Shown here: positions 1-6,913 of the stretch, piece after piece
Numbering within the stretch: position 1 is the first letter of the stretch
Layout: the number at the start of each line of letters is the position of its first letter
Assembly: GCA_027039465.1 (NCBI GenBank)
Contig: JALWEA010000567.1
Location: 1 to 7,041 of the forward strand
Direction of reading: 5' to 3'
Length of the DNA stretch: 7,041 nt
DNA from: Calditrichia bacterium
GTDB lineage: Bacteria > Calditrichota > Calditrichia > Calditrichales > Calditrichaceae
Notes under the pieces: model-generated
What the model was told of the DNA's origin: nothing
The model's input: the letters and a program-made list of their open reading frames with translations, nothing else
Database searches by the model: none
Translations under genes and position numbers: made by a program

Positions 1-34
1 TAGTGGGTCTCAGGAGCTTGTTGCTACTTTGGAA

Positions 35-80
35 GGGATTGCTTCATTCTCCCGCTCGCAGGCTCGTTCGCAATGACAGG
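35..80. repeat. Extragenic repeat of the GATTGCTTC...CGCAATGACAG type
   Basis: The segment begins GGGATTGCTTC and ends GTTCGCAATGACAGG. Its outer ATTGC and GCAAT words are inverted copies of each other, and the centre is GC-rich with two GCTCG copies. Sequences of this general form (ATTGCTTCGCTC...GCAATGAC) are familiar as dispersed extragenic repeats in many unrelated bacterial genomes. Membership is judged by resemblance from memory. This copy is longer in the middle than the usual short form and its arms pair poorly beyond five bases. Only one copy is in the window, so its repetitive nature in this genome is an inference. Confidence 0.5.
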
Positions 81-137
81 ACTGGGAATTACATCAATTA
101 ACGGGCACACACCACCACCTGCAAAAACAATGATTCC

Positions 138-298
138 CGAATAACGAATAACGGATATACGAATAACGCTTTTCCCCATTCCCCCATTTAACTAATCAAC
201 CATTCAACCCTTATCCGATTAACGAATACACGAATAACGGTTATCCCCTTAACCCTTCCACCATTAACGCTTAACCATTCTCCCTTCCACGAATAACG
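138..298. repeat. Cluster of CGAATAACG short repeats (7-base periodic)
   Basis: The exact 9-mer CGAATAACG occurs at 138-146, 145-153, 160-168, 231-239 and 290-298. The first two copies overlap by two bases, giving a true seven-base tandem step. Near copies such as CGATTAACG (216-224) and CGAATACACG (223-232) lie between them. The intervening text is made of related words (CCATTAACGC, CCATTTAAC, CCATTCAACCC), so the whole block looks like a degenerate short-tandem-repeat tract. It sits right after the operon and codes for nothing visible. Function unknown; it may be a simple-sequence repeat or a recombination or terminator-proximal element. Confidence 0.6.
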
Positions 299-319
299 AT
301 TTCCAACTCCAACAATCCG

Positions 320-2395
320 TCATTTCTGCCCATAAACCTTCACCGTTGCAAACGGTTTTATCTTTGCTTTTTGAGCTTGATTAAAACGGGAAATCGCCTG
401 TAATGTTTTTACCTTATTTTCGGGAACGGCAATAAATTCCACGGCCTGCCCGCCGGACGGCGACAGCATGACGCACAACGAATCATCGGCAGTTGCTTTG
501 TACATGCCTATTTCAATGGCCGTCGGATTGTTTACCCAATCGGTATTAATGGCATCCGTAAAAATGATAGCCTTGTAACTTTGCCCCGGTTTTAGGAAAT
601 CAAGCGCAATTTTCCAGTGACGAGCCAACTCATCGGTGGTGCTGCCCACGTACCAGTTTTTTCCGTTACGCCGCGCAACGGTCAGATAATCACCGATTTT
701 TGCCTTCAGTACGCGCGTTTCGTCCCAGTTTACAGGCACGTCTTCAATAAATTTAAAAGCCGGTTGATGTTCGTAATTCTGAATTAAATCGGCGGCCATT
801 TGAAACGGACTGTACAAAGTTACGTAATAGGCCAATTGTTTGGCCAAGGTAGTGTAAACGCGATGCTTACCGGTCGGATCAAACTTCAGATTGAAGATGC
901 CAGGTGTGTAATCCATCGGCCCGGAAAGAAATCGGGTAAACGGTAAAATGAGGGTATGTTCCGGCGGATTGCCATCGCTCCAGGCGTTGTATTCCATGCC
1001 GCGCGCACCTTCACGCGCTAAAAAGTTTGGCCAGGTACGCGAAATACCCGTGTCTTTGATCGGTTCATGAGCATCAATCATGATGTGATGCCTGGCCGCA
1101 ACTTCAACTACTTTTTGATAATGATGCACCATCCATTGCCCGTGATGATGCATGCCCTTGGGATGCATGCGCCCTGCATAACCAGTTTTTACGGCCGGGA
1201 TACCCAAGCGCTCGTACAAAGCAAAGGCCGCATCCATTTGCGCTTCGTAAGCAGGTACATTGCCGCCGGTTTCGTGATGACCGATTAAATAGACGCCTTT
1301 ATCCCGGGCGTATTTTGCCAGAAAATTGAGATCGAAATCGGGATACGGGGTTAAGTAATCCTGCACATTTTCACCCTTTAGCCAGGTTTCCCAGCCCTTA
1401 TTCCAACCTTCCACCAAAACGCCGTCCAAATGATGCTTGGAGGCAAAGTCGATGTAACGCCTGGTACGTTCGGTAGTAGCCCCGTGTTTAGGCCCGTAAT
1501 ACCACGTCCATTTACCGATGTGCATGCCCCACCAAATACCCACGTATTTTACGGGATGAATCCACGAAGTGTCTTTAATTTTATTCGGTTCATTCAAATT
1601 TTGAATCAAATGGGATTCCATCAAATCCCCGGCTCTGGCGCCGATCATGACCACCCGCCAGGGGGTCTTAAACGGAGCTTTTGTCTTCACTTTGATGCCG
1701 TCCGGCCAGGGCACCAATTTACTTTTGAATAGAGCCGTGTCCCGAGCGGCATGGGTTAAAGTCATGCCTGCATAATCGTACAGTGCGGCTTCGTGAATGC
1801 TAATCACAGGTCCGGTTTTCAGTTCAATGGTTACCGGCGTATTTGCGGAATCGATTTTGGCCAAAGGCGTGTGACGGTACAAAAATTCGTAACTTTCGTA
1901 ACTCCCCGGAATCCACCAGGCCATGCCACCGGGTAAATGAAACTGCGTTTCTTCGGAGATGATATTGACCGTATCCATTGCATCTTGTTTTGGAAATTCA
2001 TAGCGAAAGCCCACGCCGTCGTTGTAAACGCGAAAAGTCACGTTAAAATGCCGCCGAGGTTCCAGCTTTTCCTGCAGGATTAATCGCAATTCATTAAAAT
2101 GATTTCGGATTTTGGAATCGAAGTCCCAAACCGGTTGCCAGGTTTCGTCTTTTGTGCGGCGTTCCGCTTTTTGCAGAGTGAATGGTCCCAATAAATCCGG
2201 TTGCTCTGCAAATTTAAATCCCAAGGCCGATGGCAGCACCACCGGCTTACCCTGAAAATCAATGGCATAATGCAAACCGCCTTTATTCAAATCGATCCGC
2301 ACCCGAACCTTCCCGTCAGGCGATGTAATACTTTGCGTTGGGCTGGCGCATGAATTCAAAAAAACGAACGCTATTAATAAAATAAAGTAGCGCAT
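320..2395 (-). CDS. GH97 alpha-glycosidase lipoprotein (SusB-like, inverting type)
   Basis: A 691-residue glycoside hydrolase family 97 protein, which in this family cleaves terminal alpha-glucosidic or alpha-galactosidic bonds with calcium as cofactor. The layout fits GH97: an N-terminal beta-sandwich (about 20-270), a catalytic barrel (about 275-560) and a C-terminal beta domain (about 565-691). The sequence shows WWGMHIGKWTW (288-298), GPKHGATTE (301-309), VEGWNKGWE (328-336), AVKTGYAG (401-408) and GPMDYTPGIF (492-501). Glutamates E375, E444, E462 and E468 keep the spacing I recall for SusB E439, E508, E526 and E532 (bases, calcium ligands, general acid). A glycine (G405) follows AVKT where retaining GH97 members carry an aspartate nucleophile, so an inverting mechanism is inferred. 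The N-terminus MRYFILLIAF...LNSC is a lipoprotein signal with C16 as the likely lipidated residue. The start at 2395 is set by AAAGGAGG four bases upstream; an in-frame ATG at 2548 lies inside galM and would bury the signal peptide. Glucoside versus galactoside preference is not resolved. Confidence 0.93.
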   Translation of the reverse strand: MRYFILLIAFVFLNSCASPTQSITSPDGKVRVRIDLNKGGLHYAIDFQGKPVVLPSALGFKFAEQPDLLGPFTLQKAERRTKDETWQPVWDFDSKIRNHFNELRLILQEKLEPRRHFNVTFRVYNDGVGFRYEFPKQDAMDTVNIISEETQFHLPGGMAWWIPGSYESYEFLYRHTPLAKIDSANTPVTIELKTGPVISIHEAALYDYAGMTLTHAARDTALFKSKLVPWPDGIKVKTKAPFKTPWRVVMIGARAGDLMESHLIQNLNEPNKIKDTSWIHPVKYVGIWWGMHIGKWTWYYGPKHGATTERTRRYIDFASKHHLDGVLVEGWNKGWETWLKGENVQDYLTPYPDFDLNFLAKYARDKGVYLIGHHETGGNVPAYEAQMDAAFALYERLGIPAVKTGYAGRMHPKGMHHHGQWMVHHYQKVVEVAARHHIMIDAHEPIKDTGISRTWPNFLAREGARGMEYNAWSDGNPPEHTLILPFTRFLSGPMDYTPGIFNLKFDPTGKHRVYTTLAKQLAYYVTLYSPFQMAADLIQNYEHQPAFKFIEDVPVNWDETRVLKAKIGDYLTVARRNGKNWYVGSTTDELARHWKIALDFLKPGQSYKAIIFTDAINTDWVNNPTAIEIGMYKATADDSLCVMLSPSGGQAVEFIAVPENKVKTLQAISRFNQAQKAKIKPFATVKVYGQK

Positions 2396-2399
2396 AAAT

Positions 2400-2407
2400 C
2401 CTCCTTT
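2400..2407 (-). promoter_or_regulatory. Strong Shine-Dalgarno that fixes the GH97 start
   Basis: On the minus strand AAAGGAGG is followed by ATTT and then ATG at 2395. It lies in the 25-base gap after the galM stop. It decides for the short lipoprotein form over the longer in-frame reading that begins within galM. Confidence 0.85.
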
Positions 2408-2420
2408 AAAAGGATTTTCA

Positions 2421-3467
2421 TTATTCCGCTGAAAATTTGTAAATGATTTCGTGCCGATAGACCTGATCGGGCATGAGCACGGACAAAGGGAAATGCGGGT
2501 GATGGGGAGAATCCGGGAAATGCTGGGTTTCCAGGCAAAATCCGTCATGCCGATTGTAAATCCGACCGGATTTCCCCGATACGCTTTTCAGATGATTTCC
2601 GCTGTAAAACTGTACCCCGGGTTGTGATCCGAATACTTCCATTTTGCGGCCTGTTTCGGGGTCTTCAACCGTGCCAACAAACTTTACGCGTCGTTGACCG
2701 TTTACAACCACAAAATTATGATCAAAGCCGCCCGCTTTACGCAACTGTTCGTGCTGCGCGGAAAGACGTTCCCCGATGGATGCGGGTTTGCGGAAATCAA
2801 ACGGCGTTTGATCCACCGAAATAACTTCGCCGGTCGGAATGAGCGTTTCGTCAACGGGTGTAAAATAATGGGCGTTTAATTGCAAGCGGTGTTTCAGGAT
2901 ATTCCCTTTTCCTGCGCCGGCTAAATTAAAATAGGAATGATTGGTCAAATTCAAAATGGTCGGTTTATCGGTCACGGCGGTAAATAAAATATGCAAGGCA
3001 TTGTCTTCGCGCAGACGGTAAATCATGGTAACCGATATCCGTCCCGGATAGCCGTCATCTTTATCAAAACTGGAACAATGCATTTCGATTTCATTGTCCG
3101 TAAATTCATTAACAAACCAGAATTTGCTCTGCAGTCCCTGCCCGCCGTGCAAATGATGAGGCCCGTCGTTCGCCGTAAGCCGATATTCCATACCGTACAA
3201 AGAAAAACGGGCATTGGCAATGCGATTCGCATAACGCCCGATGGTGGCACCCATACGATAGGAATCGTTTAAATAAGCATCCAGATGATCGTATCCCAAA
3301 ACCACATCGTCAAAATTTCCTTCGCGATCCGGTGCAAACAAACTGACCAATCGTGCGCCAAAGTTTGTAATCTGTGCTGTAAAGCCGTGCTCATTGCGCA
3401 AGGTGTACAGGCGCACTTCGTAACCGTCAATATTCCGCTCAAAGCGCTTGGCATCTATTAGTCGCAT
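2421..3467 (-). CDS. galM: Galactose mutarotase (aldose 1-epimerase)
   Basis: A 348-residue cytoplasmic-looking protein of normal GalM length with no signal peptide. GalM interconverts alpha and beta anomers of galactose, glucose and related aldoses. Family signatures are visible: NFGARL (36-41), GRYANRI (77-83), HHLHGG (104-109), NHSYFNL (176-182), GGFDHNF (246-252) and CLETQHFPDSPHHP (311-324). By the family scheme H107 and H177 bind the sugar and act as acid, D249 contacts substrate and E313 is the base. The order and approximate spacing match the L. lactis enzyme as I remember it. The ATG at 3467 is preceded directly by TTG at 3470, also usable, and the weak AGGGGA (3480-3485) is 12 and 9 bases away respectively, so the start is uncertain by one codon. 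The gene lies 63 bases after manA and 25 bases before the GH97 gene. An inverting GH97 enzyme would release beta-sugars, which gives a mutarotase an obvious role in the same operon. Specificity (galactose versus glucose) is not readable. Confidence 0.94.
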   Translation of the reverse strand: MRLIDAKRFERNIDGYEVRLYTLRNEHGFTAQITNFGARLVSLFAPDREGNFDDVVLGYDHLDAYLNDSYRMGATIGRYANRIANARFSLYGMEYRLTANDGPHHLHGGQGLQSKFWFVNEFTDNEIEMHCSSFDKDDGYPGRISVTMIYRLREDNALHILFTAVTDKPTILNLTNHSYFNLAGAGKGNILKHRLQLNAHYFTPVDETLIPTGEVISVDQTPFDFRKPASIGERLSAQHEQLRKAGGFDHNFVVVNGQRRVKFVGTVEDPETGRKMEVFGSQPGVQFYSGNHLKSVSGKSGRIYNRHDGFCLETQHFPDSPHHPHFPLSVLMPDQVYRHEIIYKFSAE

Positions 3468-3530
3468 CAAATGTACTGTTCCCCTGTTTTTTTAAACCTC
3501 TGCTAAACCTGAATTCTGCCGACTCTCCAT
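3468..3530 (-). other. 63-base manA-galM intergenic spacer
   Basis: The largest gap inside the operon. On the minus strand it carries two AGGTTTA words and an A-run before a weak AGGGGA ribosome binding site at 3480-3485. I see no hairpin with a T-run and no good -35/-10 pair, so continued transcription from manA into galM is the simplest reading. Confidence 0.5.
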
Positions 3531-4748
3531 TCATTCCGGCACAAAGGCGCAAAATAGTTCAACATCGGTCAATGCATTGAGTAGGAATTCTTTCATGGCA
3601 GCCGGGATTAAAATCGCATCACCTTGTTTGGCCGTCAGGGAATCTCTGTCGTAAGCCATGGTTAGCGATCCTTTGAGTATAATGCAAATTTCCACACTAT
3701 TTACGCGTTGCTTGATTAGCATGCCTTCCGTCAATTCAATATGTCGGATAGAAAATTCAGGCGTCGGAACGCGATACACGAATTCTTCCTGAAATTCGGG
3801 CGGTTCGTACAAGTCAACCTTACCTGTTTCATAAGTCAAAATCTCTATCAGGGTTTTAACATCCTTAAATTTAGGCGTTAAACCGGCGCGTACCACATTG
3901 TCGGAATTGGCCATGCATTCCACGATATTACCGTGTATGTAGGCATGGGGCAAGCCCGCTTTCAAAAAAACGCCTTGCCCGTGTTGCAGATGCACTAAAT
4001 TTAAAAAGAAAATAACGAACAGGCCGATGTCGGTTTGATATTTGGCGCGCAACTCGAGAAAGAGCGCTTCTTTTTCCGTTAAGATTTTTTTAGCCTGCAA
4101 CCGTTTTTCCATGGCTTGTAAAGTTGTTTCCAAACGCTGCGGCTCATCCTGCCCGCGATTCATCAACGTAGAAAACAAATTCTTAAACGACGCTTGGCGC
4201 GCCTCCCCTTTGGCATTCAAAAAACGCTCCGCTGGTTCCATTCCCACAAAATGTGTTATTTCCGGATACGATTTTAATACTTCTTCAATTTCATCATCGG
4301 GACAAAAGCCGATTAAAGCGGTCAGTTGGTCAATGGCAATGGCGATTTCCGGTTTGTGGTTGTCATCCGGATAGTGTTCGGGATCGCGTGCATGCAGTGC
4401 AATGGCCTGTTCTTTATTGGGATGCGCCTGAATGGAGAGTGCTTCTCCGGCGGAAAGCACTTTAAATAAGAAGGGTAATTGATTGCCAAAGCGTTCCGTT
4501 ACTTGTTTCCCCAATATCTCCTGCGGATGCGCACGAATGAATTCTATTAAAGAAAGAAGGCCTCTGTCGGTTTGTACTTCCGATGGGGCATTGGGGTGCG
4601 TACCCATCCACAATTCGGCATACGGTTTATTGGGCTCCGGCGGAAATCCCAAAAGTTTGGGAATAAAAGCTTGCTCGTTTTTGGTTCCCCAGGCGTAATT
4701 TTGAATTTTATTCTTCAGCAAATAAGGTTTTACCACAAAACCGTTCAT
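3531..4748 (-). CDS. manA: Mannose-6-phosphate isomerase, class I (zinc-dependent)
   Basis: A 405-residue type I phosphomannose isomerase, which interconverts mannose-6-phosphate and fructose-6-phosphate in the cytoplasm, either to use mannose or to supply mannose for glycans. The N-terminal NYAWGT (17-22) and YAELWMGTHP (43-52) are typical. The zinc ligands of the cupin core are all present: Q107 and H109 in IQAHPNKEQA, E134 in NHKPEIAIAI, and H268 in AGLPHAYIHG. The catalytic arginine R287 sits in NSDNVVRAGLTPKFKDV, exactly 19 residues after H268 as I recall for the Candida enzyme. A C-terminal cupin half follows (about 320-405), so the protein is full length. The ATG at 4748 is only two bases beyond the stop of the preceding gene, and its ribosome binding site AAGGAG (4757-4762) lies inside that gene, which suggests translational coupling. 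A bifunctional GDP-mannose pyrophosphorylase fusion is excluded because no second domain exists. Confidence 0.96.
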   Translation of the reverse strand: MNGFVVKPYLLKNKIQNYAWGTKNEQAFIPKLLGFPPEPNKPYAELWMGTHPNAPSEVQTDRGLLSLIEFIRAHPQEILGKQVTERFGNQLPFLFKVLSAGEALSIQAHPNKEQAIALHARDPEHYPDDNHKPEIAIAIDQLTALIGFCPDDEIEEVLKSYPEITHFVGMEPAERFLNAKGEARQASFKNLFSTLMNRGQDEPQRLETTLQAMEKRLQAKKILTEKEALFLELRAKYQTDIGLFVIFFLNLVHLQHGQGVFLKAGLPHAYIHGNIVECMANSDNVVRAGLTPKFKDVKTLIEILTYETGKVDLYEPPEFQEEFVYRVPTPEFSIRHIELTEGMLIKQRVNSVEICIILKGSLTMAYDRDSLTAKQGDAILIPAAMKEFLLNALTDVELFCAFVPE

Positions 4749-4750
4749 CC

Positions 4751-5878
4751 TTATTTCTCCTTATTCCCCTTCGATTGCAAAACCGGCCATAGCGCAGGAG
4801 TAGCCACCAATGCCTTGTCATCAAAAAAGGCAACGCCAGCCCCACCGGCCTGTGGAATTAGATGCAATGCTCGGGCCAAAGTGTCGGGCTGAAAAGCGGG
4901 AACGTAAATTCCGGAATACAATTTTTGACGCTTTTTGATTTGGCGAACGCCTTCCTGTGTCGCTTCATATAACCATTGCACCGGTTTGTGGTAAAAAGGA
5001 TGGTACATCATTGGAAAAAAAGCATCCACATCCCATTGCGGCCAGTTTTGGCGTACCAGTTTTCGAGCGATTGAAGGCGTAGGAAAAACCGCAGCCGTAA
5101 CCATTTTGCCTTGTTTCTTAATTTGCGCGGTAAGACGATTTACCAAAGCTGTGATTTGATTTTCTCTGAATTCACGCCAGGCCTGATTTTTTGACGGATC
5201 CGGTAAGGTTAACGGATCAAAGCCGCTTTGTTTTTTAAATTCCGAGCGGCAAGTTTCGCAGTAGCAATAGTCGAATTGCGGCATTTCCGTTTTTTGCACA
5301 AGATGATATTTCGGTTGAAACCCGATGGGTAAAATGACATCCGGGAAACGTATGTAATCCAAATGAATTCCGGCCAAATCCGGGTAGGCTTCCAGGTCTT
5401 TGATGACCTGCTCTAAAAATTCGGCCACTTGCGGTTTGGAAGGACACAACCAGCGGTAATATTTTACGTAAGGCGGATCATCAATGCACGATTTACCCAG
5501 TCGATTGATCACGTACCAATCCGGATGCTCTTTGATGACCTGAGGATGATCATTCATCAGCGTCCAAATCCAGGCATGGACATCCAGGCCCGCCTTTTTC
5601 GCCAACGGCAAAATGCGCGCCAGCAGATCGCAGGGCATCTCGGCCGGGGTAGATGATTTGAACCAGACTTTCGTGCCCGCATACACTTCCAAATGAATGT
5701 GCCGAATGCCCAATCGGACAAAACGTTCCAAATAATGCAGCCATTCATCATCGCTATAATCGCAATTGGGATGCATCCAAACCCAACGTTCAAATCCGTT
5801 TTTCAGAAAAAACTCCTTTGCCATTAATAGGGACGGAATTGCGCCTGAAAGGGCAAATAAAAAATCCCTTCGTTTCAC
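4751..5878 (-). CDS. GHL10-family (YngK/DUF187-like) glycosidase-like protein with Tat-type leader
   Basis: A 375-residue TIM-barrel protein resembling the glycosyl-hydrolase-like GHL10 family, whose members are presumed carbohydrate-active but poorly characterised. Visible marks are ERWVWMHPNC (30-39) at the first strand, a run to HLEVYAGTKVWFKS (62-75), KKAGLDVHAWIWTLMND (94-110), the hallmark GIHLDYIRFPD (170-180, with D174 at a strand end) and DVDAFFPMMYHPFY (283-296). The extreme N-terminus MKRRDFLFALSGAIP has the RRxFL pattern of a twin-arginine export signal. No clear AxA cleavage site follows, so it may stay anchored. C205, C207 and C210 form a CxCxxC motif in the middle of the barrel, suggestive of metal binding. 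The start codon is GTG at 5878, supported by AAGAGG (5885-5890) six bases upstream. It follows the WG-repeat gene by 15 bases and precedes manA by two. Substrate unknown; the setting suggests an exported glycan-processing role. Confidence 0.8.
   Translation of the reverse strand: MKRRDFLFALSGAIPSLLMAKEFFLKNGFERWVWMHPNCDYSDDEWLHYLERFVRLGIRHIHLEVYAGTKVWFKSSTPAEMPCDLLARILPLAKKAGLDVHAWIWTLMNDHPQVIKEHPDWYVINRLGKSCIDDPPYVKYYRWLCPSKPQVAEFLEQVIKDLEAYPDLAGIHLDYIRFPDVILPIGFQPKYHLVQKTEMPQFDYCYCETCRSEFKKQSGFDPLTLPDPSKNQAWREFRENQITALVNRLTAQIKKQGKMVTAAVFPTPSIARKLVRQNWPQWDVDAFFPMMYHPFYHKPVQWLYEATQEGVRQIKKRQKLYSGIYVPAFQPDTLARALHLIPQAGGAGVAFFDDKALVATPALWPVLQSKGNKEK
4757..4762 (-). promoter_or_regulatory. manA ribosome binding site inside the upstream gene
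   Basis: AAGGAG on the minus strand lies eight bases before the manA ATG at 4748 and within the last codons of the GHL10-like gene, whose stop is at 4751-4753. Terminating ribosomes would sit on the next start site, so manA translation is probably coupled. Confidence 0.7.
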
Positions 5879-5884
5879 CCGTTG

Positions 5885-5890
5885 CCTCTT
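5885..5890 (-). promoter_or_regulatory. Ribosome binding site supporting a GTG start
   Basis: AAGAGG on the minus strand, six bases before GTG at 5878. It lies in the 15-base gap after the WG-repeat gene stop. It supports GTG as the true start, and that start places the twin-arginine pair at residues 3-4. Confidence 0.6.
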
Positions 5891-5893
5891 ACG

Positions 5894-6904
5894 TTATTTT
5901 TGCATCCAAACCACATCGCCCTTTTTATTAATGTAGGCCGATTTTCCATTAATCAGTACATTGGCCAAACCGTGATGGAAACCCATGGCCTGCTCGAAAT
6001 TTCCTTTAACCGTGACTCTTCCTTCATGGTCAATAAACACCCAGCGACCGGCTTTCTTTACGGCAGCCAGGTTGTCGGAAAAAGGCAAAGCATATTCATA
6101 TTCGGTAGGAATGGCAATTTTTCCCTGTTTATTAATAAAGCCCCATTTATTGCCAAGCTTTACGGCTGCCAGGCCTTCGGAAAATTGACGGGCATTCTGA
6201 AATTGCGGTTCGATGACCACCTTGCCCGTTTTGTCGATATAGCCGACCAGATGATCTTTTTGAAAGCGGGCCAGGCCTTCGGAAAAAGTGGTTAGCCCCT
6301 GATACGACGTAGTAATGACCGGTTGTCCCTGATGATTAATAAATTCCCGTTGGACGTAAAGCGGAAACACGTATAAAAATTTCTTTGTGTAATTAACGGC
6401 AGCCAAACTGTCCGAAAAGGAATAGGCATATTCGAATTGAGGCGGAATAACTACTTTGTTTTGATGATCGATATAACCGTACCCGCGGTTAATCCAAAAG
6501 AAGCCAAAACGCCACGCCATTTTAACGGGCGCCACTCCCTCTTTAAAAAGTAAAGCCTGGGTATAATCAAAAGGAATGACGACCGAATCGTTCGCATTAA
6601 TAAAGCCCCACAGACGATCTTTACGCACAGGCGCCAAACCTTCGGAAAAATCCATGGCATCATCATATTTTGCCGGAACCACAATTTTGCCGTTCACATC
6701 AATAAAACCCCATTTCCCGTGTGACTTAAAGCGGGCATAACCCTCTTCAAATGCCGCGCACGTTTCGAACTTTGGTGGAATCACTTCATTACCCTGTTGA
6801 TCAATAAATCCGTACTTGCCGTTTTCGTAAATCAGATAACGATAGTTCACGGGCTGAGTTTGGGCAAACAGGGATTGCAATCCGAAAATCAAAAAAATAC
6901 TCAA
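5894..6904 (-). CDS. Secreted WG-repeat protein
   Basis: About 336 residues made almost entirely of WG (KWG) repeats, a beta-rich module of about 34 residues with the pattern xWGFIDxxGKVVIPPxFxxAxxFSEGLAAVKxxx. Repeats begin near residues 31, 64, 98, 141, 186, 219, 253 and 287, and a truncated ninth runs from 321 to the end. Repeats 3 and 4 carry about ten extra, aromatic-rich residues (FGFFWINR near 133-140, KKFLYVFPLYVQ near 174-185). The N-terminal IFLIFGLQSLFAQ is a signal-peptide core with probable cleavage after FAQ or nearby, so the protein is likely periplasmic or surface-exposed. The role of WG repeats is not established; binding of a ligand or partner is a guess. The only in-frame usable start seen is TTG at 6904, with AGGAAG (6914-6919) nine bases upstream. 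The frame continues upstream as VRKYLLL to a stop at 6938-6940, so the true N-terminus is in doubt. It is first in the operon. Confidence 0.87.
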   Translation of the reverse strand: MSIFLIFGLQSLFAQTQPVNYRYLIYENGKYGFIDQQGNEVIPPKFETCAAFEEGYARFKSHGKWGFIDVNGKIVVPAKYDDAMDFSEGLAPVRKDRLWGFINANDSVVIPFDYTQALLFKEGVAPVKMAWRFGFFWINRGYGYIDHQNKVVIPPQFEYAYSFSDSLAAVNYTKKFLYVFPLYVQREFINHQGQPVITTSYQGLTTFSEGLARFQKDHLVGYIDKTGKVVIEPQFQNARQFSEGLAAVKLGNKWGFINKQGKIAIPTEYEYALPFSDNLAAVKKAGRWVFIDHEGRVTVKGNFEQAMGFHHGLANVLINGKSAYINKKGDVVWMQK

Positions 6905-6913
6905 TAAAAGGTA

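Larger units (their letters stand above)
1..319. other. Gene-free, repeat-rich region downstream of the GH97 gene
   Basis: No open frame here has a plausible start, ribosome binding site and protein-like composition. The stretch lies 3' of the last gene of the operon. It contains an extragenic repeat near 35-80 and a cluster of CGAATAACG-type words at 138-298, each listed separately. The part between them (81-137) is plain sequence with a short inverted pair, GGAAT at 85-89 and ATTCC at 133-137, too weak to call. No classical hairpin plus T-run follows the GH97 stop codon, so where the operon transcript ends is not visible. Confidence 0.7.

Noticed and set aside
138..298. CRISPR array
   Set aside because: Repeat words are only nine bases, spacing is irregular (7 to 71 bases) and the spacers are themselves low-complexity.
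1..319. tRNA, riboswitch or small-RNA gene in the left non-coding region
   Set aside because: No cloverleaf, conserved riboswitch core or promoter plus terminator pair could be seen.
1430..1732. Plus-strand open frame within the GH97 gene
   Set aside because: The minus-strand gene over the same bases is clearly conserved GH97 catalytic sequence; this frame shows no recognisable domain.
2396..2548. Upstream in-frame extension of the GH97 protein starting at ATG 2548
   Set aside because: It overlaps the galM 3' end in another frame, is not GH97-like, lacks a good ribosome binding site and would bury the lipoprotein signal that begins at 2395.
4042..4374. Plus-strand open frame within manA
   Set aside because: It is antisense to intact PMI sequence and shows no family features.
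5882..6295. Plus-strand open frame of 137 codons antisense to the WG-repeat gene
   Set aside because: Its own internal repetition mirrors the WG repeats on the other strand; it has no support as a separate protein.
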